Assembly (NCBI RefSeq): GCF_000420665.1
Contig: NZ_ATVJ01000002.1
Coordinates: 310,001-374,000, forward strand
DNA: 64,000 bases
Direction of reading: 5' to 3'
Source: Ponticaulis koreensis DSM 19734
GTDB lineage: Bacteria > Pseudomonadota > Alphaproteobacteria > Caulobacterales > Hyphomonadaceae
Position numbers and translations under genes: made by a program. Shown here piece by piece: positions 1 to 8,188 of the stretch (its first letter is position 1; the number at the start of each line of letters is the position of its first letter). Under the pieces are notes generated by a model. The model was not told where the DNA came from, ran no database searches, and saw only the letters and a list, made by a program, of their open reading frames with translations.

Positions 1-149
1 GATCATGGGCTGAAGCGCGATTTCAGGCAGCAGGTGTGTTTCTCGAACCGACTGTCCGCATCGCCGTAAATGGCGAAATTGTCGATGACGCACATCCTCT
101 GGCCAATGCAAATGAAATTGCCTTCATGCCTCCCGTTGGTGGTGGATGA
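1..149 (+). CDS. moaD: Molybdopterin synthase small subunit MoaD (3' end only)
   Basis: The 5' end lies outside the window. Reading in the frame that stops at TGA 147-149, the visible 48 residues end in MPPVGGG. The C-terminal Gly-Gly is the MoaD hallmark: it becomes a thiocarboxylate and donates sulfur to cyclic pyranopterin monophosphate. MoaD works with MoaE, whose gene follows with an ATGA overlap at 146-149, so the two are translationally coupled. Identification rests on the terminal Gly-Gly, the beta-grasp-like FMPPVGG ending and the neighbours moaE, moaB and moaC. Confidence 0.85.
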   Translation, partial: SWAEARFQAAGVFLEPTVRIAVNGEIVDDAHPLANANEIAFMPPVGGG

Positions 150-622
150 GAATGAGCGTTCTCATCAACATTTCGGATCAACCAATTTCTGCCCCTGAAC
201 TTCTGAACGATTTCGAATCCAGGCTGTCGTCATCCGGTGGCGTTGTCAGCTTCTCTGGCGTCGTTCGGCCAGATGGTAAGGATACCCGCGTGTTGGGGCT
301 ATTTCTTCAATCCTACTCTCCCATGACCGAGAACGGGGTTGAAGCAGCGGTCGAGCAAGCACTCAACCGCTGGCCACTGGAAGCGCTGTCCGTGTATCAC
401 CGAACGGGAAAAATCCGGACCGGTGAAACCATCGTATTTGTTGCGACGGCATCCAGACATCGGCGCGCAGCTTTCGAAGCCGCAGACTTTCTGATGGACT
501 ATTTGAAAACCGAAGCTGTTTTCTGGAAAAAAGAGATCACGGAAACTGGCGAAGTCTGGATTGAACCGCGCGAACAGGATTATCAAGATAACCAGCGCTG
601 GCAGAAATCGGAGACCAACTGA
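146..622 (+). CDS. moaE: Molybdopterin synthase catalytic subunit MoaE
   Basis: A 158-residue protein, about the family's usual length. It forms a heterotetramer with MoaD and inserts two sulfurs into cPMP to make molybdopterin in the cytoplasm. Diagnostic stretches are the early SFSGVVRPDGKD segment, the HRTGKIRTGE segment near residue 85 and the LKTEAVFWKKE motif near residue 125, which holds the conserved active-site lysines. The start at ATG 146 overlaps the moaD stop, and the next gene begins one base after its stop. Confidence 0.93.
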   Translation: MRMSVLINISDQPISAPELLNDFESRLSSSGGVVSFSGVVRPDGKDTRVLGLFLQSYSPMTENGVEAAVEQALNRWPLEALSVYHRTGKIRTGETIVFVATASRHRRAAFEAADFLMDYLKTEAVFWKKEITETGEVWIEPREQDYQDNQRWQKSETN

Positions 623-1153
623 ATGGCAGGAATCGATGAATCACTGAACTTCAAACCCGTACGCATTGCCGTTCTGGTAGTCAGTGATACCCGCACCATG
701 GAAACTGACACTTCAGGCCAGACACTCGCGGACCGTTTGACCGAAGCCGGTCATGTTCTTGCAGACCGTAAAATTGTGATCGATGACCGTCAGCTGGTTC
801 GGCAAGCCGTTCAAAGCTGGATCGCTGATCCTAAGGTGGACGCGGTCATCACCAGTGGCGGTACAGGCCTGACTGGTCGCGACGTCACAGTGGAAGCACT
901 TACGCCACTCTTTGATAAAGTCATTGATGGCTTCTCAGCGGTATTTCATCAGGTCAGCTTTCAAACGGTCGGTCTATCAACCCTACAGTCGCGCGCTGTT
1001 GCGGGCCTTGCTGGCAGCACGTTTGTGTTCTGTCTTCCGGGTTCGACCGGTGCCGTCAAAGATGGCTGGGACCAAATACTCAAATACCAACTCGATAGCC
1101 GCTATCGCCCGTGTAATATGGTCGAACTTATGCCGCGCCTGACGGAGGTCTGA
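623..1153 (+). CDS. moaB: Molybdenum cofactor biosynthesis protein MoaB
   Basis: A 176-residue MoaB/Mog-family protein that probably adenylylates molybdopterin before molybdate insertion. The [11 protein letters not shown] start, the [13 protein letters not shown] nucleotide-binding signature (about residues 73-86) and the [15 protein letters not shown] segment are family hallmarks. It directly abuts moaE (stop 620-622, ATG 623), and its TGA shares a base with the moaC ATG, so the four moa genes form one coupled operon. MoaB and Mog are hard to separate by eye. The short length and lack of a MoeA-like fusion favour MoaB. Confidence 0.9.
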   Translation: MAGIDESLNFKPVRIAVLVVSDTRTMETDTSGQTLADRLTEAGHVLADRKIVIDDRQLVRQAVQSWIADPKVDAVITSGGTGLTGRDVTVEALTPLFDKVIDGFSAVFHQVSFQTVGLSTLQSRAVAGLAGSTFVFCLPGSTGAVKDGWDQILKYQLDSRYRPCNMVELMPRLTEV

Positions 1154-1632
1154 TGCCTAACGATCTGACACATATAGGCCCTGACGGTCGCGCGCGGATG
1201 GTAGATGTAAGCACCAAGGCGCAGACCGAGCGCGTCGCTGTTGCGATCGGTTATGTCGAAATGAAGCCGGAAACACTCACGCTAGCCTTGCAGCGTTCAA
1301 CCAAAAAAGGTGACCCGCTTGCAATACCTGAACTCGCAGGAATCATGGGGGCAAAAAAGACCTCGGACCTGATCCCACTCTGCCACCCTCTTCCTCTCAC
1401 AGGCGTACTTGTCGAGATAAGCGAGGCCGATCGTCCGAATAGTCTCGCTGTACGAGCAACTGCGAAAACGACGGGAAAAACTGGTGTAGAGATGGAGGCT
1501 TTGACAGCCGTATCTGTCGCCTGCCTGACCGTTTACGATATGCTCAAAGCTGTAGACAAAGGCATGGTCATCACGGGTGTCGAACTGGTTTCCAAAACGG
1601 GTGGTAAATCAGGCGACTTCCACAAGGCTTGA
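1153..1632 (+). CDS. moaC: Cyclic pyranopterin monophosphate synthase MoaC
   Basis: A 159-residue protein of full length. With MoaA it converts GTP to cyclic pyranopterin monophosphate, the first committed step of molybdenum-cofactor synthesis. Conserved segments are MVDVSTKAQTERVAVA, the LIPLCHPLPLTGV motif near residue 75 and TGVEMEALTAVSVACLTVYDM with the KAVDKGM end. The ATG lies in the moaB stop (TGATG). MoaA is not in the window. A 210-bp gap follows before the molybdoenzyme genes. Confidence 0.95.
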   Translation: MPNDLTHIGPDGRARMVDVSTKAQTERVAVAIGYVEMKPETLTLALQRSTKKGDPLAIPELAGIMGAKKTSDLIPLCHPLPLTGVLVEISEADRPNSLAVRATAKTTGKTGVEMEALTAVSVACLTVYDMLKAVDKGMVITGVELVSKTGGKSGDFHKA

Positions 1633-1842
1633 GGCGGCTCATTCGACGTCGCTCACTTTTTTGTTAGACTGGCCGCTAAACGAGTTCATATTGAACTGTA
1701 GGCAGGTTGGATAAATTAAACTATCCTGAAGTGAAACAGAGCGTATCGCTTAGGGGAGACGAAGCGTTCAGAGACGAAAGACTGGTTTCAACTATCTCTT
1801 TCGGACGTTTGAGCCTTCGACAAATCAAGAAGGGCTATCGGA

Positions 1843-2295
1843 ATGGCAAGACTGCACGTGAACGGTCAGGTAGTAGACGTCGAATTTGACGACGACACAC
1901 CTCTGCTTTGGGTACTGCGTGAACAACTCGGCCTTACGGGGTCGAAATACGGCTGTGGTGTCGCAGCGTGCGGCGCATGTACCGTTCACATTGACGGCAT
2001 GGCTGTTCGCTCTTGCGTATATCCGGCCTCGGCTATTTCCGAAGAAGAGCAGATCACAACGATTGAAGGTCTATCCGAAGATGGAAGCCACCCCGTTCAG
2101 GAAGCCTGGAAAGAGCTTGATGTTCCACAATGCGGTTATTGTCAGCCAGGGATGATCATGGCTGTAGCCGGAATGCTGAACAGCAATCCTGAAGCGACTG
2201 ACGAGGACACAGATGCAGAGATCACCAACATCTGCCGTTGTGGCACCTTCCAGCGTGTACGCCGCGGCGTGCAACTCGCGAAAACCAAGATGTAA
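1843..2295 (+). CDS. IorA-like [2Fe-2S] subunit of a molybdenum hydroxylase
   Basis: A 150-residue small subunit of the xanthine dehydrogenase superfamily (isoquinoline 1-oxidoreductase alpha type). It carries two [2Fe-2S] clusters: a plant-ferredoxin type with Cys38, Cys43, Cys46 and Cys58 (CGVAACGAC), and a second with Cys97, Cys100, Cys131 and Cys133 (CGYC and CRCG). It would pass electrons from the molybdenum site of the next gene product to a cytochrome. There is no signal peptide. In this family the small subunit is exported as a passenger with a Tat-targeted large subunit. AGAAGGG about 8 nt upstream supports ATG 1843. The substrate cannot be read from the sequence. Confidence 0.88.
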   Translation: MARLHVNGQVVDVEFDDDTPLLWVLREQLGLTGSKYGCGVAACGACTVHIDGMAVRSCVYPASAISEEEQITTIEGLSEDGSHPVQEAWKELDVPQCGYCQPGMIMAVAGMLNSNPEATDEDTDAEITNICRCGTFQRVRRGVQLAKTKM

Positions 2296-2309
2296 GCGGA
2301 GGCATTAGT

Positions 2310-4496
2310 ATGACCAATTCTATTTCGCTTTCCCGCCGCGGATTTCTCGTAAGCTCTGGTGCTGCGGGACTGACAATTTCTTTCCTCGCAGGTTGTGCTG
2401 GCGCAGATGACAACACACCCGCTGCCGCTGATCTGCCTCCAAACCCAGAAGTAAACGCCTGGGTCCATATCGGTCGCGATGACGTTGTTACGATCCGAAT
2501 CGCTCGATCTGAAATGGGTCAGGGTACGCTTACCGGTCTCGCGCAGCTTGTTGCGGAAGAAATCGAAGCTGACTGGGATAAGGTCGTCACGGAATATCCG
2601 ACACCGGGTGAGAACCTCGCCCGAAACCGTGTCTGGCGTGACTTCTCCACTGGTGGCAGCCAGGGTATCCGATCATCGCATCAGTATGTTCGCGAAGGCG
2701 CCGCTGCAGCGCGCATGATGATGGTTCAGGCCGCCGCAAATGAATGGGGCGTTCCTGTTGGCGAATGCTCAGTGAGCAAGGGTGTCATCACTCACGGTCC
2801 TTCCGGCAATGAGCTGACATTCGGTGCCGTTGCAGAAGCTGCGTCGCAGCTGGAAGCACCTTCCGATATTACACTCAAAGATCCATCCACGTGGACAATC
2901 GTTGGCCAACCAGTCGCGCGCCTCGACACCGCTGACAAAGTCACCGGCGCTCAACAATACGGCGCCGACATCGTGTTGGACGGCATGCTGCTCGCGTCGA
3001 TCAAAGCTGCGCCTGTTCGCAATGCGACGGTAGCGAGCTTTGATGCGTCTGCTGTTGAAGGCATGCCGGGCGTAGTAAAAGTCATGCAGGTTGGCGATGA
3101 TGCAGTGGCCGTTATTGCCGACACCTGGTGGCGCGCGAACAAAGCTCTTGAAGCGCTCCCTATTGAATGGGCGGGTGGCGACCGGTTCAATTCAGCGGAT
3201 TTCGAAGCCGAGCTCGATGAAGGCCTGACCGCAGATGAGGCTGCGATAGGTAATCAGGGCGGAGATGTCGATATAGCTTTCGCAGAGGCTGCCCAAATCG
3301 TTGAAGCAACCTACAATCTTCCATTCCAGAGCCACGCGCCGATGGAACCAATGAACGCGACAGCGCTCTACACAGAAGAGCGCTGTGAAGTCTGGTGCCC
3401 TACGCAGAATGGCGAAGCTGCACTCGCGGCGGCGTCTCGAGCGTCCGGACTGCCGATCTCACAATGTGATGTTTACAAGCAGCTGCTTGGTGGCGGTTTC
3501 GGTCGCCGAGGTATGTCAGACTACGTCGCGCAAGCCGTTCTCATCGCGAAAGAGATGCCAGGCACACCGATCAAGCTTCAATGGAGCCGTGAGGAAGACC
3601 AGCGTCAGGGATTCTATCACCCAACGACTAAAGCACGTGTACGCGGCGCGCTGGATGAAAACGGCAATCTGACTGGCGTAAACATCCGTATTTCCGGTCA
3701 GTCCATCCTCGCCGGCATCATGCCTCAGGCTATTGTCGGTGGCATCGACATCGCGACCTTCCAGGGCCTCGCGTCGCCGGATAACCCGCGCACAGCAGAC
3801 CAGAGCTTGAAATACACTTTCCCGAACTTCCGCATGGAACACGCTATGCGGAACCCGCCAGTGCGACCAGGCTTCTGGCGCGGTGTAAACGCCAACCAGA
3901 ACGCGATCTATCTGGAGTGCCTGATGGACGAGCTGGCTGTGGCTGCTGGTCGAGATCCGCTGGAATTCCGCCTCGCTCACCTTCAGGACAGCCCGAAATC
4001 AGCAGCGGTTTTGCAAGCCGTTGCAGACCGTTCCGGCTGGGGCTCTGACGACGGCAAACACCGCGGCCTGTGTGCCTTCTATTCATTCGGCTCCTACACA
4101 GCTGCATGCGCCGAGGTCACAGTCGACGAAAATGGCCAGCTTAAGATCGACCGCATCGTTGCTGCAACTGACCCGGGCCATGCGGTAAACCCACAACAGA
4201 TCGAAGCTCAGGTCGAAGGCTCCTTCGTCTATGGCCTGTCTGCAATGCTCTACGGCAATGTGAATTTTGTAGATGGCGAAGTGCAGGAAACAAACTTCGA
4301 CACATACAATGTGATGCGCCTTTCAGAGATGCCGGAAGTCGAAACAATCGTCATGCCATCGGGCGGTTTCTGGGGCGGCGTAGGCGAACCTACAATTGCT
4401 GTGGCAGCACCGGCCGTTCTGAATGCGATCTACGCGGCAACGGGTAATCGCGTGCGCGAACTTCCGCTCAATTATCGTAATCTGCGCGAGGCCTGA
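2310..4496 (+). CDS. IorB-like molybdopterin-binding large subunit, Tat-exported
   Basis: A 728-residue molybdenum hydroxylase large subunit. I start it at ATG 2310 because GCGGAGG lies just upstream, and the longer frame would run back into the preceding gene. The N-terminus has a twin-arginine motif SRRGFLV (8-14) followed by a lipobox-like LAGC (Cys29), so the enzyme is probably periplasmic and may be a lipoprotein. The cofactor loop GGGFGRRG sits near residue 395. The GVGEP motif with Glu693 supplies the catalytic base typical of the family. Such IorAB-type enzymes oxidise aldehydes or N-heterocycles and pass electrons to cytochrome c. The family normally uses molybdopterin cytosine dinucleotide. 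Its substrate here is unknown. Confidence 0.88.
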   Translation: MTNSISLSRRGFLVSSGAAGLTISFLAGCAGADDNTPAAADLPPNPEVNAWVHIGRDDVVTIRIARSEMGQGTLTGLAQLVAEEIEADWDKVVTEYPTPGENLARNRVWRDFSTGGSQGIRSSHQYVREGAAAARMMMVQAAANEWGVPVGECSVSKGVITHGPSGNELTFGAVAEAASQLEAPSDITLKDPSTWTIVGQPVARLDTADKVTGAQQYGADIVLDGMLLASIKAAPVRNATVASFDASAVEGMPGVVKVMQVGDDAVAVIADTWWRANKALEALPIEWAGGDRFNSADFEAELDEGLTADEAAIGNQGGDVDIAFAEAAQIVEATYNLPFQSHAPMEPMNATALYTEERCEVWCPTQNGEAALAAASRASGLPISQCDVYKQLLGGGFGRRGMSDYVAQAVLIAKEMPGTPIKLQWSREEDQRQGFYHPTTKARVRGALDENGNLTGVNIRISGQSILAGIMPQAIVGGIDIATFQGLASPDNPRTADQSLKYTFPNFRMEHAMRNPPVRPGFWRGVNANQNAIYLECLMDELAVAAGRDPLEFRLAHLQDSPKSAAVLQAVADRSGWGSDDGKHRGLCAFYSFGSYTAACAEVTVDENGQLKIDRIVAATDPGHAVNPQQIEAQVEGSFVYGLSAMLYGNVNFVDGEVQETNFDTYNVMRLSEMPEVETIVMPSGGFWGGVGEPTIAVAAPAVLNAIYAATGNRVRELPLNYRNLREA

Positions 4497-4497
4497 T

Positions 4498-4836
4498 TTG
4501 CTTCGCCCGATTTCATTTCTCATCATCGCTGGGGCGCTCTTCCTATCCAGTTGCAGCACCCTCAGCGTTGATGCCGAGGTCGATACAAGGCCTGCCTCCG
4601 AGCGCAATTACCCGAACGGTCTTTCCGTTTCAGCACTTTCATGTACCGGCTGTCATACAGACACAGCCGGTCAGGGCATTCCGTCTCTTGCCGGTCGCAG
4701 TGCCGATCAAATACTCGCCTCGCTTCGGTTTTATGGCCAGCCTGATACCGGAACGACGGTGATGCACCGTATTGCTCGCGGCTACACAGACGAACAGCTC
4801 ACGGCATTAGCGGACTATTTCGCAGAACAGGTCTGA
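4498..4836 (+). CDS. fccA: Lipoprotein monoheme cytochrome c, FccA/SoxE-like
   Basis: A 112-residue class I cytochrome c. The start is TTG 4498, one base after the stop of the preceding gene. It gives a signal sequence ending in a lipobox (LSSC, Cys19). An upstream in-frame ATG at 4423 would lie inside iorB and lack a signal peptide. The heme site is CTGCH (49-53), and the later MHRIARGYTDEQL segment provides the distal Met and is typical of the heme subunit of flavocytochrome c sulfide dehydrogenase. The flavoprotein gene follows directly, so it should be the electron acceptor of FccB. It could also take electrons from the adjacent molybdoenzyme. Confidence 0.78.
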   Translation: MLRPISFLIIAGALFLSSCSTLSVDAEVDTRPASERNYPNGLSVSALSCTGCHTDTAGQGIPSLAGRSADQILASLRFYGQPDTGTTVMHRIARGYTDEQLTALADYFAEQV

Positions 4837-4840
4837 CGAC

Positions 4841-6124
4841 ATGGCGCTCGATACAAATATGCTTTCGAGGCGCAAATTACTGGCCGCAATCGCCAGCGTA
4901 ACACTAATCAGCGCTTCGGATTTGAAAGCCTTTGCCCAGACACGCGCCAAAGTCGTTGTGATCGGCGGTGGCTTTGGGGGCGCAACAGCCGCTCGTTTCA
5001 TAAAGTCCTATCTACCCAATACGTCTGTAACGCTCATTGAGCCAAATCCTGTATTTACGGCCTGCCCTTTCAGCAATCTCGTCATTGGCGGGCAACGGTC
5101 CATTGCTGATCAGAAGTTTGATTATCGTAGCCTTGTCGGCGACGGTATCGAGATCGCGCAAGCATTCGCGACGGATGTCGACAGTCAGGCACGGACAGTC
5201 ACTTTAGATAACGGCTCGATCCTGAGCTATGACCGTCTAATTATGTCTCCGGGCATATCTATTCGTTGGGGCGCGCTGGAGGGTTACGACCGGGCCGCTG
5301 CAGAGCTAATGCCTCATGCCTGGAAGGCAGGGACGCAGACGCTTCTACTGAGACGCCAACTCGAAGCGATGGAAGATGGTGGCACTGTCGTTATGTCCGC
5401 CCCGGCAGCCCCGTTCCGATGCCCTCCGGGCCCATATGAGCGGGCAAGCCTGATCGCGAATTATCTCAAGACCGAGAAACCAGCATCCAAGCTGATTATT
5501 CTGGACTCAAAAGATACGTTCTCGAAAATGCCGCTCTTTCAGGAGGCATGGGCCGAACATTATCCAGATCATCTGGATTGGCGAGGTGCATCAAATGACG
5601 GACGCGTGAATCGCGTCACCGCCGAAACCAAAACGCTCTACACTGATTTCGATGAAATCCGCGCTGACGTGGCCAATGTGATCCCGCCTCAAAAGGCGGG
5701 GGAAATCGCGGAACGGGCTGGCGTAACAGATGTCACCGGTTGGTGCCCGATCAACGCGACTAGCTTTGAATCTTCGCTTCAGCCAAACATTCACGTAATT
5801 GGTGACGCAACAATTGCGAATCCGATGCCGAAATCCGCTTTTTCCGCAAACCTGCAGGCAAAAGTGTGCGCAGCCTCCGTCGCGCGGCTTCTCAGCGGCG
5901 AGGACGTTCTACCCACGACGCTCGCAAACACCTGTTATTCGTTCATCACATCAGACAGAGCCGTTTCAATTGCTGGCGTATACCGAAACGATGACGGCGC
6001 ATTCAGCTCCGTCGATGGCGCTGGCGGCATCTCACCTTTGGCTGCAGACGCGGAGATTCGCGAGGCAGAGGCCCGTCAGGCAGAAGACTGGTTCAGAACC
6101 ATTACAAGTGAGGCGTTCGGTTGA
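4841..6124 (+). CDS. fccB: Flavocytochrome c sulfide dehydrogenase flavoprotein subunit
   Basis: A 427-residue FAD protein that oxidises sulfide to sulfur or polysulfide in the periplasm. The N-terminus has a Tat-like LSRRKLL motif (from residue 8), then the FAD dinucleotide fold VVVIGGGFGG (38-47). Family-specific segments are CPFSNLVIGG (Cys75), PFRCPPGPYE (Cys194) and NTCYSF (Cys365). In the family, the cysteines in the last two segments form the redox-active disulfide. Start is ATG 4841 or 4859, both upstream of the Tat motif. It follows fccA by 4 nt and overlaps soxX. Confidence 0.92.
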   Translation: MALDTNMLSRRKLLAAIASVTLISASDLKAFAQTRAKVVVIGGGFGGATAARFIKSYLPNTSVTLIEPNPVFTACPFSNLVIGGQRSIADQKFDYRSLVGDGIEIAQAFATDVDSQARTVTLDNGSILSYDRLIMSPGISIRWGALEGYDRAAAELMPHAWKAGTQTLLLRRQLEAMEDGGTVVMSAPAAPFRCPPGPYERASLIANYLKTEKPASKLIILDSKDTFSKMPLFQEAWAEHYPDHLDWRGASNDGRVNRVTAETKTLYTDFDEIRADVANVIPPQKAGEIAERAGVTDVTGWCPINATSFESSLQPNIHVIGDATIANPMPKSAFSANLQAKVCAASVARLLSGEDVLPTTLANTCYSFITSDRAVSIAGVYRNDDGAFSSVDGAGGISPLAADAEIREAEARQAEDWFRTITSEAFG

Positions 6125-6576
6125 TCAGAGCCTGCGCCTTATCCAGCCTTGTACCGTTTCTCTTCTGCGGTCCCGAAGCATTCGCGGAACGACTCGTCAC
6201 CCCAAATATGATTGTTGGCGATACAATCCCCGCACCGCTCTCGGACACAGTCTCTTCTTCAGAGGTCGGTGAAACTGTATTCGTCGATCGCGCTCAGGGG
6301 CACTGCGTACTCTGTCATCAAATCGATGGCGTAGATGCAGAGTTTCAGGGAAATGTCGGACCGGATCTTTCGACCGTCGGCGACAGGCTTTCTCCTGCTC
6401 AGATCAGGTTCAGGCTCGTAGACTTACAAAGTCTGGTTCCAGATACAGTCATGCCCTCCTATTACCGTCTTCATGACCTAAATCAGGTTCAGGCACAATT
6501 TCAGGGCCAGACCATCCTCAACGCCGATCAGATTGAACATCTGGTCGCTTATCTCGCCAGCCGGACACAGGACTGA
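6121..6576 (+). CDS. soxX: Monoheme cytochrome SoxX
   Basis: A 151-residue periplasmic cytochrome that partners SoxA in loading thiosulfate onto SoxYZ. It starts at TTG 6121, which overlaps the fccB stop (TTGA). The N-terminal 22 residues look like a Sec signal peptide. A single heme site CVLCH lies at 62-66, followed by GNVGPDLSTVGDRL and VMPSYY (Met111, the likely distal ligand), all typical of SoxX. The TGATG junction couples it to soxY. Confidence 0.9.
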   Translation: MIRACALSSLVPFLFCGPEAFAERLVTPNMIVGDTIPAPLSDTVSSSEVGETVFVDRAQGHCVLCHQIDGVDAEFQGNVGPDLSTVGDRLSPAQIRFRLVDLQSLVPDTVMPSYYRLHDLNQVQAQFQGQTILNADQIEHLVAYLASRTQD

Positions 6577-7040
6577 TGATAACGCATACGCCTCTATTAT
6601 CCCGAAGGACAATGCTACGTCTTGGTGCAGCCAGCATGAGCATGCTTTTGATTCCGAGAGTTGCGGCGGCAACCGAAGATGAGATGAATGAGGCCATTAG
6701 CGGCATGTTCGGAGACCGGGTAATCACTGAAGGTCGTGTTAACGTGGATCTGCCGCCCATTGCTGAAAACGGCTTCTCCGTGCCCATTGATATCTCCGTC
6801 GACAGCCCGATGACAGAAGACGACTACGTGAAGCAAATCGTGGTTTTCTCTCCGCGAAACCCGCTGCCCGTTCTTGCACAGTATCATCTGACTCCGATGT
6901 CAGGACGCGCTGATGTTTCGGCGCGTATACGGCTCGGCGGCACCCAGTCAATTCGCGTTATAGCCGAAATGAATGATGGAACACTCTGGTCTGGCGCGAA
7001 ACAAACTCTGGTTACTCTCGCCGCCTGTGTGATTGATTGA
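6576..7040 (+). CDS. soxY: Sulfur carrier protein SoxY with an atypical C-terminus
   Basis: A 154-residue Tat-exported protein (SRRTMLR, residues 9-15). It forms the SoxYZ carrier that holds sulfur intermediates on a C-terminal cysteine. The body (VNVDLPPIAENGFSVPI, then VFSPRNPLPVLAQYHLTP) matches SoxY. The usual GGCGG swinging arm is replaced by TLAACVID, with the cysteine at 151. The other two frames at this point contain no GGCGG, so a simple frameshift does not explain it. This may be a functional variant or a SoxY-like protein tuned to another partner. The gene sits between soxX and soxZ. Confidence 0.85.
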   Translation: MITHTPLLSRRTMLRLGAASMSMLLIPRVAAATEDEMNEAISGMFGDRVITEGRVNVDLPPIAENGFSVPIDISVDSPMTEDDYVKQIVVFSPRNPLPVLAQYHLTPMSGRADVSARIRLGGTQSIRVIAEMNDGTLWSGAKQTLVTLAACVID

Positions 7041-7047
7041 GGCAGCT

Positions 7048-7368
7048 ATGACAACTATACGACTTTCAGTTCCAGAGACGGCAGACCGAGGTGAAATCAT
7101 CGAACTGCGCGCCATGATCCAGCACGAGATGGAAAGTGGCTTCCGCTTTGGCTCACGCGGCGAAATGATCCCACAGGATATCATCACCAAATTTGAATGC
7201 TTCTATAATGGAACCCTCGTTTTCTCATCAAACTTTCACCCCGGCGTCGCTGCAAACCCGCTATTGAAATTTTATGCCCGCGCTACTGAATCCGGCAGTT
7301 TCGAATTCGTCTGGACGGATCAGAACGGACAAAGCTGGTCTGATAGCGCGCAAATCGAGGTTAGCTAA
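7048..7368 (+). CDS. soxZ: SoxZ, partner of SoxY
   Basis: A 106-residue immunoglobulin-like protein that heterodimerises with SoxY. I start it at ATG 7048, after the purine-rich GAGGCAG, rather than at the overlapping TTG 7033. Typical segments are IIELRAMIQHEMESGFR, IPQDIITKFECFYNG and the closing EFVWTDQNGQSW. It has no signal peptide, as expected for a protein exported with Tat-targeted SoxY. Its TAA overlaps the soxA ATG (TAATG). Confidence 0.93.
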   Translation: MTTIRLSVPETADRGEIIELRAMIQHEMESGFRFGSRGEMIPQDIITKFECFYNGTLVFSSNFHPGVAANPLLKFYARATESGSFEFVWTDQNGQSWSDSAQIEVS

Positions 7369-8138
7369 TGCGGCTACTCGCTGCCTGCTTCCTATTTATC
7401 GGTGCGGCCTGCTCTTCGGAATCCACGCAGCTGGAACCAGACTTTCCCATCGAAGATACGCTGCGGGTTTCCGGCTCTACTTTCCTGACGCCTGAAACTG
7501 TAGCCCAGCAAAATGATGATTTTGAAAATCCCGGATATCTCTGGGTTGAACGTGGAGCCGACCTCTTTGAGCAAGGCGAAACCAGCTGTGCAAGCTGCCA
7601 CGTAGATGGAATGGAAGGCGTCGCCGCGCGGTATCCAGCTCTCGACACAGAAACGCAGACGCTCATCAATCTGGAGGGTCGGATCAACCTGTGCCGAACC
7701 CGGCACCAAGGCCTGACCGCCCTGCCCTATGAAAGCGATGAGCTACTCTCACTGACTGCCTATATCGCAGAGCAATCCCGTGGCCTGCCCATTGACGTTG
7801 AGATCACCCCCCAAACCATGTCAGCCTTTGAACGCGGCGCGGACTATTTCATGACCCGTCGCGGCCAACTGAATCTGGCTTGCACGCTATGTCATGATGA
7901 CAATTGGGGCAAGCAATTGCGCGGCGACACGATCAGTCAGGGGCACAGCAATGGTTTCCCGGCCTACCGTTTTGAGTGGGAAGACTTCGGCTCGTTACAC
8001 CGCAGGCTCCATGACTGTGATACCGGAGTCCGCGCTGAACCTGTGGAGCTCGGCTCCCAGACCTATATTGATCTTGAGTTCTACCTTGCGGTTCGCGCAT
8101 CTGGCCTAGAACTGGAAAGCCCCGGTATTCGCAGATAA
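7368..8138 (+). CDS. soxA: Diheme cytochrome SoxA
   Basis: A 256-residue diheme SoxA that, with SoxX, oxidatively couples thiosulfate to the SoxY cysteine. Heme sites are CASCH (74-78) and CTLCH (172-176). Cys217 in RRLHDCDTGVRAEP is the conserved active-site cysteine that carries the persulfide heme ligand. The N-terminus contains a lipobox-like IGAAC (Cys15), so it may be membrane-anchored, which is less usual than a cleaved signal peptide. It is the last gene of the cluster and is followed by a strong terminator. Confidence 0.92.
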   Translation: MRLLAACFLFIGAACSSESTQLEPDFPIEDTLRVSGSTFLTPETVAQQNDDFENPGYLWVERGADLFEQGETSCASCHVDGMEGVAARYPALDTETQTLINLEGRINLCRTRHQGLTALPYESDELLSLTAYIAEQSRGLPIDVEITPQTMSAFERGADYFMTRRGQLNLACTLCHDDNWGKQLRGDTISQGHSNGFPAYRFEWEDFGSLHRRLHDCDTGVRAEPVELGSQTYIDLEFYLAVRASGLELESPGIRR

Positions 8139-8142
8139 AAAA

Positions 8143-8162
8143 AGGCGGGCCTAAGCCCGCCT
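8143..8162. terminator. Bidirectional terminator between soxA and acnB
   Basis: An 8-bp GC-rich stem AGGCGGGC/GCCCGCCT with loop CTAA, preceded by an A-run and followed by T's. It can end the sox cluster on the plus strand and acnB on the minus strand. Confidence 0.9.
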
Positions 8163-8188
8163 TTCCAATTTCTGAGGATTACTCCGGT

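Noticed and set aside
7000-7047. Frameshift hiding a normal GGCGG end of SoxY
   Set aside because: Neither other frame encodes Gly-Gly-Cys-Gly-Gly here, and soxZ starts normally just after.
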